NCBI GenBank assembly: GCA_001566295.1 | Contig: KQ964245.1 | Location: 3,167,524-3,231,523, forward strand | Direction of reading: 5' to 3' | DNA: 64,000 bases | Origin: Microdochium bolleyi | Lineage: Eukaryota > Ascomycota > Sordariomycetes > Xylariales > Microdochiaceae | In this document: one piece after another, positions 30,634 to 39,865 of the stretch | How the letters are laid out: each line of letters begins with the position of its first letter | Numbering within the stretch: position 1 is the stretch's first letter | Position numbers and translations under genes: made by a program | Notes under the pieces: model-generated | What the model saw: the letters and a program-made list of their open reading frames with translations, nothing else | What the model was told of the DNA's origin: nothing | Databases searched by the model: none

Positions 30634-31329
30634 GACTTGGTTTTTTTCCCAGGCAATGTGTGATTCACGAAGAGTATGCGTAATTCCGTGGCTGGAGAGG
30701 GGAAATTCCTCGAGATGGTGTAGCATGGCGGCGGCAGTACCATTCAATATGCATATAGATACAAGAGATACCCATACACAGCCGAGGTCAACCGGCTTGC
30801 TCTGATGTCGATCAACCAGTGCTGCATCATCTGGAATATGTGAATAAAGGTCGAGGCGGGATTTCTGCCAGAGAAGGGGGGAAAAATTATATAAGGAGTA
30901 CGGTAAGCAGCAGTGTCAAAGACACCCGTCGTACAGATGAAAAGAAAGAAACTACAACAGATTTGAACAAGAGCGGCTTGTGGTGTTCAGCAAGGAAGCA
31001 TCTTCTGATGTCCGTCGTTGATGCAGCGCCCATACGGACGCCGCTCGTTGCTGTCACATTTCTCGAGGTATCTTGTTGTTGAAACACGTGGCTAAAGTGC
31101 CTTGACAGCGTGAATCAGGCTGTCCTTCCTCTTCCTATTCTTCTTTTTCTCCAACAAGCTCGGCAGCGTGTCGTGGAATGACTTTCTGCAGGTGGATACT
31201 CGAATTTTGCAATCCTCCAAGGTACGAGGAGAGCGGGGAACTGCAATATGTCCTAGGGCGCATGTTTATATTCAGGAATCTTCCTAACTCGGGCTGCCGG
31301 TTTGCCACAGCCAGCTACGTTGGGATCTT
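30634..31329. other. Intergenic, 0.7 kb
   Basis: AT-richer than its surroundings; contains the 3' end of the PPxY gene. It runs into the permease pseudogene without an identifiable 3' part of that gene. Nothing else was seen. Confidence 0.35.
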
Positions 31330-31904
31330 ACGATATATGTGATAACCATGGGGAAGCCAAGCAGGCCGTTCATGATGATCGGTCAGAACATGGCATGCGG
31401 CACTGTTCGCTTGGGGTTCTTGGTCTCTTCGCCCATGTGGATGACACATTGGAGGCCTGCAATTTTATCATTGTGCATGTGGGTGCCGTTTGCGAGTGGT
31501 TCGCATTTATGCCCAGATGGAAAGTGTGAGGATGTGCCGAGCGATGACCACTTACAGACAAAGAGCCAGTTCTGCGTAAGCATCCCAATGCTCCACGAAA
31601 CGTAGTCGCTGTCCCAACTGGGGAACTGTGCCCTGCTGAGTAGGAACTCGGGAGGGTTCTCGGACGCCATGGTCCAGATCGCACCCAGCGTAGCAAGAAA
31701 AGAAGACAATATTCAACACCGCAGAGCCGAGCTCAGACCAGGGGACGAGCTGGAAGAACCAGGGGTTGACGACGGCCACCAACGCCAGCATACATAGGTA
31801 CACCAGCGCCATGTGCCACCCTCCCGTTACGTAGTCCGCGAAGTTGATCTGCGCGCTGGCTTCGAGGCTGATGACATTGGCATTCATGATCCTTGCAATC
31901 GGGC
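31330..31904 (-). pseudogene. Amino-acid permease (APC superfamily) remnant
   Basis: Central part of a fungal amino-acid/GABA-type permease. In order on the minus strand one reads QINFADYVTGGWHMALVYLCMLALVAVVNPWFF, VPWSELGSAVLNIVFF, then in another frame LATLGAIWTMASENPPEFL, DSDYVSWSIGMLTQNWLF, then HMGEETKNPKRTVPHAMF, all standard for the family. Damage seen: a reading-frame shift near 31700 inside the FFF/LATLG junction, and a TGA stop at 31383-31385 exactly where the family has Trp after HAMF (followed in frame by PIIMNGLLGFPMVITYI). A GTAAGT donor and CAG acceptor between NWLF and HMGEE still look like an old intron. The first about 200 and last about 150 residues are not recognisable on either side. 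The Trp-to-stop change is a G-to-A transition, compatible with repeat-induced point mutation but not proof of it. Confidence 0.8.
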
Positions 31905-32852
31905 CTTCAGCTGCTGGACGATACTGTGTACAACAGTCCCTCTCGCCCCGGCCCAATACCAATGTATATAAAAAGGACGAAATGTGATATGATACTACCT
32001 CAGCAGATAACCGGCTTGAACCAAATCAATCAATAGGATAAGCACGAGCGGATGGATCCGAGGTGTGGGCTGCCATGCATGATATACTACACTCGCGTTG
32101 ACAGGCTAAACCGCTAGCAAGGGGTCTGCTGCGGATCTGCGATACAAAGTTCGATATTGGTTTGTCACACAATTTTTTACTCGACCGAAGGACCTGACGA
32201 CTGTGGCTGTCCCGCCATGCCCAACTTGGAGGTAGCAGACATCATGTTATGTACCTACTCGTGGGCGATTGCATGTGTCATGAGAGGTCTCTGGCGACCA
32301 AGCCACATGGCATACACCTGAGCGATAGGGGGACTCCACAGTGTAAGTTATAGACCCTCGATTCAGCACAGGGCTCAAGGCGTAGACCATATTGAGTTTG
32401 TGGTCTGCTTTTGACACCATGTTGAAGAAGCTCAACCGGGAGCCGACATTTGCGACGCCATCAACATTGTACTCGGTCGAATGTGAATTTCTCCAACTTT
32501 CACCCAAAATACTTCAAGGTCCATACCTCGGTCCACACCCCTGAGTTTTGCTGTAACAACACTCGTTTTGAGCTGTGAGGTCCTGAAGAAACCATTTATG
32601 GCAGTGTGTATGAGTACAACAGACGGACGACTATCAGATCGAGGCACACAGCGCTACCCCACAGCGGGCAACAGTGGGGCCGGCCAACTGCGATTTCCCA
32701 GCCTGGCGCAAACTCCAAAAAATTTGGAACCACCCGCAGCAAAGTGGAAGCACCCCCGATCGTCACCCGACGCATGACTGTCTACGATAGCGCAGGGCCC
32801 TGTCTGTGAACAACACCTCCGAGAACCTCGACAGGTGACCAATTGCGCGACA
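31905..32852. other. Intergenic between permease remnant and trm6
   Basis: About 950 bases where the 5' half of the permease should lie, but no permease motif could be read. A minus frame around 32247-32507 (NVDGVANVGSRLSFFNMVSK) is suggestive of nothing certain. The last 150-200 bases should be the trm6 promoter. Confidence 0.35.
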
Positions 32853-34799
32853 ATGCACTCCCTTGTGCAACCCAACTCTTGGGTAGCCATCAAACTACCC
32901 ACCGGCGCCCTCAGAATATTGCAGGCGACTCCGAATACGTGAGCCGCATGCCCGTTCCCGCTCCCAAAGAGATCGACTGACTGACTCTGCGCCACCCGCA
33001 GGACGATATCGCTCGGCAAATACGGCACCTTCCCTAGCAACCTCATCATCCAGCGACCCTTCCACCTCACCTACGAGCTCGAGGACCGGAGAGAAGACGA
33101 GAGCTTCAACCGCCTGCGCATCGTCCCCGCGTCCGAGCTGTACCAAGACGTCCTCACGTCCGGCGACTCCGCCAATGCCACAGAAGCCCAATCAACGCCG
33201 CTCCCTGATGGCGATGATGATGCCGCAGCGAGCGGTACCGGCTCCGCAGAGCCGTCTGGCGTCGAATTCTCTCTGGTAGACCCCGAGTCCGGCGCCGTAG
33301 TCGCAAAGACAAACCGCGTCGACATCGACGCCGCCGTCGCGGCCACGCAGACGTTGACGATGGAGGAGATTGAGGCGCTCAAGAAGCACGGCACCAACGC
33401 CGGGCAGGACCTCATCGCCAAGCTCATGCTCTCGCACACGGCCATCGACCAGAAGACTGAGTACTCGCTCGCAAAGTACAAGCTGCTCAAGACCAAGAAG
33501 TACATCCGTCGGTTCTCTGTACTGCCGCTCGACGTGCCGCTGCTCAACCACTGGCTGCTCGAGGAGAAAGACCCGTCCAAGATTCTGGATATGCGCGAGG
33601 AGATGATTGGTCTGCTGGGCTGCTGGGCCAACATTCATTTTGGCGGCGAGGAGTCGTGTGAGGGTCAGGAGATTGTCGTGGGTGATGATGGACAGGCTGC
33701 GCCTGCAAAGAGCTTGGAGGACGCTTCTGGACGGTGGCTCGCGATCGACGACACTGGCGGTCTGCTCGTGGCTGCAATGGCTGAGCGCATGGGGGTTTTA
33801 TTCTCGCCAGCAGCCACACATGGGCCGCAACCAACTACCGAGAAGAAGGACTCGAAACCCAAGACAAGCGAAGGTGACAAGGAGCTGGATCAGAATACCG
33901 CGCCCGCAGAAAGCACCTCGGCCACAACAGAACAGCCCGCCCAGACGCAAGCAGCAGACGAGCAACAGCAAGCAGCGACCAAGCCCGCGACCCAGCAGCA
34001 GAAACGGCCACACAACGACCTGCAGATCCCCTTCTCGCAGACCAACACCCTGACTGTGATCCACACAAACTCGCAGCCGAATCTCAGCTACCTGCGGTAC
34101 TTTGATTACGACGCGGCCAACCCGCCCGCGGCACACGTGCACCCACTCGCGCGGCACCTGCTCACCCTGACGTGGCTGCAGCTCCTCGACCCGGCCGCCG
34201 ATACCACCTACTCGGCCGAGCTCGCCTCCTCGACCCCCGAGGAGGTGCGCTCCTGGAAGGCGAACCGCCGCGGCAACTACCACCGCAAGCGCCGGCGGTG
34301 GGCGCGCGTGCGGCACATTGTCGACACCACGCGACAGGGCGGCTTCTCCGGGCTCGTGGTGGCGAGCACAATGGACCCAATCTCCATCATGCGGCACGCG
34401 GTCCCGCTGCTCGCGGGCGGCGCGCCCGTCGCGATATACTCGCAGTCCGTGGAGCCCCTGTCCGCGCTGATGGACTGCTACAGCATCGCGCGGCGCGCGG
34501 CGTGGGTGCAGAGCCCGCCCGCCGAGCTCGAGGGCGTGACGGACGCCGACGAGCTCGAGGCGTGGCAGGGCAACGACGAGTTCCCCCTGAACCCGACGCT
34601 GCTGCTCGGCGCGTCGCTGCAGACGAGCAGGGTCCGCAAGTGGCAGGTGCTGCCGAACCGGACGCACCCGCTCATGACGAGCCGCGGCGGTGCCGAGGGC
34701 TACGTCTTCACCGCGTTCAGGGTCAAGCCTGCCGAGGGCAAAGTCGAGGCGAGGGGCAAGGCGCGGAGTAAGAAGAGGAAGGTCGGCGAGGAGTCTTGA
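32853..34799 (+). CDS. trm6: tRNA m1A58 methyltransferase non-catalytic subunit Trm6/Gcd10
   Basis: Partner of Trm61 in the nuclear tRNA (adenine-58-N1) methyltransferase. Exons 32853-32938 and 33002-34799 give 627 residues. The small first exon encodes MHSLVQPNSWVAIKLPTGALRILQATPNT; the second resumes with ISLGKYGTFPSNLIIQRPFHLTYELEDR, the family's N-terminal beta barrel. Then come TMEEIEALKKHG, GQDLIAKLMLSHTAIDQKTEYSLAKYKLLKTKKYIRRFSVLPLD and EKDPSKILDMREEMIGLLGCWANIHFG, all Trm6 hallmarks. A Gln/Thr-rich insert (about 305-370) separates the halves. The C-terminal Rossmann-like domain reads FSGLVVASTMDPISIMRHAVPLLAGGAPVAIYSQSVEPL, followed by RKWQVLPNRTHPLMTSRGGAEGYVFTA. The end is a Lys/Arg nuclear-localisation-like tail. 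No SAM-binding GxGxG is evident, as expected for this subunit. Confidence 0.93.
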
Positions 34800-35420
34800 T
34801 GTGTCTACTATCAGAGTCCACGTCGTTGTTGCTCGGGGATGATCCCGCCAGAGGCGGAATGGTGTAGAGCCCAATGCATGAAGAGAACGAGGCTGCTGCA
34901 ACAACTTTGTGATGCTTTTGGTGCTCCGTTGGTTGCCAACACTGTGATACAGAACGTCGAGGGAATTCTTGGTGCAACAAGCCTTCCTTTCTCGTGAAAA
35001 GGACGCTTGCAGTCTGATATGTAGTTCAGTATCAACGTGTGCAACCGGAAGAGCTGGCCGTTGATTATGGTAAAGCTTTCTCTGCAGAAGTTCCTGGTAA
35101 CGACAGGTGGCTGTAAACTGCCGAGTGTAGATGCTCCCAGATCTCCTGCTTAGTCCTCGCAAACCGATACTCAGTTCAAAGGCACGTAAGTCCAGCCACG
35201 CAAGTCGCTCGAGGTTGGGGAGGACATGTCACACCGTTCACGAGCCTGCGAAGGGCTACCACTGGTACTTTGGAGTTATTCTGATATGAATAGCATGCTT
35301 GTGACTCTATACCAGTCCGCAAATCAACCGACCTCTTCCCCTGTCTTGCTCAACACCCTTCAAACCACCTTCGCTCGTGCATTTGACTAGGCGTGCTCCA
35401 GCCGGGATTGTGACTGGCTC
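34800..35420. other. Convergent intergenic space
   Basis: 620 bases between the stops of trm6 and the Arp2/3 gene. Only antisense continuations of the trm6 region and short motif-free frames were seen. Confidence 0.4.
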
Positions 35421-36329
35421 TCACAGCTGCTTGCCCATGAACTTCCGCTTCGTGAAGCTCAGCCACCACTTGCTGGGCTTGCCGTCGCCGCCCTCCTCAT
35501 ACACGCGCGCTAGTAACCGGCTAGCAAGCTCCTGTCGGACCTGCGACAGGTACTGCTTCAGCTGCTCGGCCTCTTGCCGGTCCGCAGGGGGCTCATACAT
35601 CTGTTTTCGAACGAGGAGGTTAGCTCTCGGGTCAGGATACATGGAGTCGTTGAATAAGTCTTGGTTCTGGTAATGAGTTGCGGGACGATGCACAGTTTGT
35701 AGAGATTCAGCCTTGTTATTGTGCCTCGGACTGTACGGTAACAACCGAGTATCGTGTCTCTTGATCCCGAAAGAATTCACTGACCTGATTCAACGGGAAA
35801 GCAGGCTCGCCGGGAATAGCAAAGTGCAAGTCGAGCGCCGTGTTCGTGACCTCCTTCTGGGCATCACGAACGCCGTGCGTGGGCTTAATCTTGCCGAGAC
35901 ACTCCGACACGAACAAGATGCCGTAGATCAGCAGGCGGTCCGCGGGGCCCTGGATCTCAAAGTTGCGGAAGAAGGTGTTTGCGCGGAAGAGCGAGAGGAC
36001 CTCGTCGAGGATGTCGTAGCTCTGGTCGTCCGGGTCGGGGGACTCGTTTGCGGGCAGCGGCGGGTCGGGGAAGGGCAGCGTGTAGGCTGGGCCCCGGGTC
36101 TTTGTGCGCAGCGGGAGGAGCGGGAAGTTGCCGATCACCCGGGGGATGTTGGGGTCGGTGTTGAACATGGAGTTGTAGGCCTGTGAAGCGGTGGAGGCGC
36201 TGGTGGTCAGTCGCATGTAAAGGGCGAGGGAGACGGGTAGGCAGCGATCCTTCGAAGGTCGCATGAGGCACGACGGCGGCGCCATGTGTGTTGCTCTTTG
36301 ATGCGATCACTCTTGGTACTTACAGGCAT
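35421..36329 (-). CDS. arc18: Arp2/3 complex 21 kDa subunit (ARPC3)
   Basis: Subunit of the seven-protein actin-branching complex, cytosolic at endocytic actin patches. Exons 36329-36324, 36180-35785 and 35600-35421 give 193 residues. The first coding exon is only six bases (ATGCCT, then GTAAGT). Joined to the next exon it yields MPAYNSMFNTDPNIPRVIGNFPLLPLRTKTRGPAY, the usual ARPC3 start, so this start is preferred over any ATG in the intron. Exon 2 continues SYDILDEVLSLFRANTFFRNFEIQGPADRLLIYGILFVSECLGKIKP and ends FPLNQ. Exon 3 gives MYEPPADRQEAEQLKQYLSQVRQELASRLLARVYEEGGDGKPSKWWLSFTKRKFMGKQL, the highly conserved C-terminus. Introns are 143 and 184 bases. All three exons stay in frame. Confidence 0.95.
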
Positions 36330-37886
36330 CTTGACGACGCTTTACCGAAGCGAGTCGGCGGCTCTGGTCAACAATTGGTGCCGCGATGCCGTGTTGCGTG
36401 GTGGTTGAGCTTCGCAGCTTCAGTAGCGCATAGGCGGAGGGGTTCGCTGGTGGAGGTCAAGCGGTGCTATGATGCCAGTGCCGGCTGACGTCTGCGCAGT
36501 CCTCGGAGGTCGGAGCTCCAGAGGGCAGCTTCGAGGTACGTACCCAGCAGGCGTGGCTGGTAGGCTTCTGTGGCTGTGCTCACACGGGCTTCCACTCACA
36601 TGCTCGACGGCTTCCAGGACGTCACATGACGAGTATGATCTCAAATTTAGAGAGTAGGGTCATTGTTTCTAATGTGTGAGGCGTCTCTACGGATCTTGCA
36701 CAGCTTCGGCTGTGCGGTGAATGTAGGGTAGGTCGTGGATGTGCTCTTGGGAGACATTTGCCAGGTGTGGCGAGCTGCTCCCAGCAAACCTACCCAAGGG
36801 CTCTACAGAGTCGAAGCCAGGCTCTCTTCACGGGAAATGACTTGGACAGGAGCTTGCACCACCTCCAGCTAAACATGCGGTTTTGTGATACCATACCTCT
36901 TGCAAGACTACTCCTTGTGTCATTAGACATTGTCTGATCCCTGAGGGCTCAGGGAATGGAGGGTTGCGCCACAAGGCAGCAGCGGCGTGGCCGTCGTGAA
37001 GTCAGCAGATACTCCACCCGGTCTGTCTTATGTAAGCGTGAGCTCGGTATGTCCATGGCCGCTGCCAACTTGTCGCAGGAGTGCCAGTGCGCTGGCAGAC
37101 AGGGGCCTGGGACTGGGCTGCTTACGTCAACGAGCAGGATCGAGGTCACGGGAACGCGCGACAAGGTGGTGTCGCCCGCTGCCCGGATCGGGTCGAGGCC
37201 GCAGCACGACCTGCCAGCTTTGCGCGGGCAGAGGCGGGTGGGGCGGCGCAGAAAGCGAGGCAGGGAGAGGGCGAGGAGGGGCGACAGGCGACAGGCAGGG
37301 CGGGCGGGACACGCGCCTGCCCGCAAAATACATATGGGCTGTCCCTGCCCACACCGCGTCGCCACCTTCTCAGACGGCCTGTCCACCTGCTCCCATTGCT
37401 TTTTCCTGTCACTCGACCTTGACAACGCCCGGCACTTCAGACAAAGCAAGCAGCCTCGACACATCCCGGCACAAATCACCATCTGCCGCGTTGCTGCATT
37501 CCCAGTCCCTTGGAAAGCTTTCCCCCGGCCCAGGCCTGACGCGACAGTCACCACCAACTAGCGATTGTGAGTAACAGCAGCCCACCAACCCACACGCTAC
37601 CATTGCAAGTGGCGATTGACCGCCACAACGCATGCCGCAACCGACCCTTTGATGCTGCGGTCGAGTCATTCCCCCAATGCTGCGCGTCTACTCCAGGCAT
37701 CTTAGTCACCCATCTTGTCGCGAGCTCTTCTTCGTCTTCCTGCCTATAACAACCACCGCCACAGCCGTTGCGAAGCCCCGTGCGCAAACTGACAGCACCG
37801 CATCCCTGCACGCCCCTGGTGCGCATCTTTCCGATCGACGACACTAACAACTGCGCGCGTCTTCCCAGCTACTCTCAGCGTCGCAA
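36330..37886. other. Divergent intergenic, 1.56 kb
   Basis: Promoters of ARPC3 (minus) and the hypothetical gene at 37.9 kb (plus). Between 36.95 and 37.56 kb both strands have frames of about 200 codons in a very GC-rich stretch. None has family features, so they are taken as chance open frames. Confidence 0.4.
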
Positions 37887-39279
37887 ATGCGACAACCAAC
37901 AACAACAACCATAACAACAACAGCATCATCGTCGACGAAACCCACTTATGCCTGCGACATCTTCGCCCTCAGCACAGTAGCCATGACCAAGACTACCACA
38001 CCACCCAAAAAGCGCGCCCTGGCGCCGCGCAGGCACACCGTCCCGGAGCCACGCTCGCTCCACGACACCCTGCTGCGGCACCCAGGCACATCGCTCTTCG
38101 TCTTGCCTATCTGCTGGACGCCCTTCCACTCACAGCTGCTCGGCGCCAGCTTTTCTCAACAGCCTGACCAGCGCACGCCCATGCCCGAGACCACTTCCTC
38201 GCCGCGGAGATCGCGTCGCATACCACCCTCCGTACTCAGGATCCAGCGTGACCTTAACTCGCTCCTCGCCACCGAAGATGCCCGGCCGCTACCACTCACA
38301 AAGACGCGCGCCCTGAAGGATATTTTGTCGACCCTGTTCCCATCGCATCTCTCACGACCGAAGACCTCCGCCGATCTTGACATTCGCTTTGGAGATCGAT
38401 GCTACGGCAAGGCAGTTCGTGCCCAAGCCATCTGGAAACACCCGGAGTCCGGGTCGTCGTCGTTCGATTCCGCCGCAACATGTTCGAATCGATCCGCGAG
38501 CCAGCTCTTGGCGTCCATGAGCGTCAACAGCTTCAGCAGTCCAGTAAGTCTAGCCCGAGGGTCATCCATATCCCTTCTTGTCTGCTAATCACGGATTCTA
38601 GGCGCAAGACCACCCGGTAATGGCCTACGTTAGCCGAAGTCACTTAGACCACATCCGGCGGAACTGCTTCCGAATTATGAATGGGCCCAATAGGTCTTAC
38701 AACGGCCCTGTTCATCGACTTCAAGCTCTCCGGTCGAAGAATCTTTTGCCCGCGAACCTGGACGAAGACCAGTACTTTGTCGCTGCCATGATTGCGCTTG
38801 CCCAGCAGACAGTTTATGCTGACGTGCAAGCTCGGAGGACACTCTTCATCCCGCGAGACGTCGAGGTTCGCATCATCACTGTCGCGGAGGAGGAAGAATG
38901 TTTCATTGTCTACTCGGCCGTGGTGCCCGCCGCTTGCATCGAAATGTTCGATTCTCCCAGCAAGACGCCGACAACTCCGTCGAATTTCGAGATCAAGCAC
39001 ACACGTGTGCCGGTATGGCCGGTGCTCGGGCTGAAAGAGCGTCTTGGGCACGTCCTCGGGCGGAACGTCGTTGGTGACTTCAACGAGCACGGCATGGACA
39101 CATATGAAGACGAGCTCACACCGGTCCCCGAGACACCTTCACCAAAGCGACGGCGCGAGGTCTTGTCGGAGGTTCTTAACGTGAGCTTCTCAGAAGACCG
39201 TGACGCGCACAGTCCTGAGACCGAGAATATGCCTAAACGCCGGCGCTTGATGGAAGGCAGGGTCGGGCTTGTCCGATGA
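37887..39279 (+). CDS. Hypothetical protein, two exons
   Basis: Exons 37887-38543 and 38602-39279 (GTAAGT donor, TAG acceptor, phase 0) give up to 444 residues. The start is uncertain. ATG 37887 opens a Thr-rich, leader-like stretch, whereas ATG 37983 (MTKTTTPPKKRALAPRRHTVPEP, context GCCATGA) is at least as likely and would give 412 residues. Exon 1 is basic and Ser/Pro-rich (SSPRRSRRIPPSVLRIQRDLNSLLAT). Exon 2 has an ordered helical segment, MAYVSRSHLDHIRRNCFRIMNG, and DEDQYFVAAMIALAQQTVYADVQARRTLFIPRDVEVRIITVAEEEECFIVYSAVVP, then an acidic tail with KRRR and PKRRRL nuclear-localisation-like clusters. I do not recognise a named family. Nuclear location is inference from the basic clusters. 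Confidence 0.65.
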
Positions 39280-39865
39280 GCTTTCTTGTCCCATATTTCC
39301 AGTACTATGCGGCGATTCCGCTTCGCTGCATGTGCTCTTTTTCCCTTTAATTTTCGAGCCCTCGACAGAGGGTTTTTTCGGTCGACACTAGAGAACTTTC
39401 TTGCATTGCTTTGCTTTGGTATAAGCATGGCACACTGCATTAGACATGGGGCGACCCACATGCATTTCGAGAAGCGCTACACCATAACGACATCTGCCCT
39501 CACGGCGAGAGGCACAGGCAGGCGGCATTTTGCTTTTCCACATCTGAACGACTCGAGAACACTATGAACAGATACCCCCTCACAACACATTACGACATGG
39601 GACATGATATCAGCATGATTTAATGCGGTCGGCTCTTTATGTACATATGTCTTCGACTAGACAACAGCAACGAATGTGTTCGGGGCTGATAAAATAATAA
39701 ATAACCCCATGTTTAGTTCAGCAGTGCCGGCTGGCGCTAACGTGACCTTCCGTGCGCTCATGTCCCGCCTTTAGGAGACATTTGTATTTCATGCTCGCTG
39801 TCTTTCAGATGATGCTTCACTTATCATAACTTCCTCCTTATCCTTATGCGACCCGTGTTCGCCTT
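39280..39865. other. Convergent intergenic space
   Basis: 586 bases between the hypothetical gene and rim20. An AATAAA-containing AT-rich stretch near 39690-39705 could serve as the plus-strand polyadenylation region. Nothing else was seen. Confidence 0.4.
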
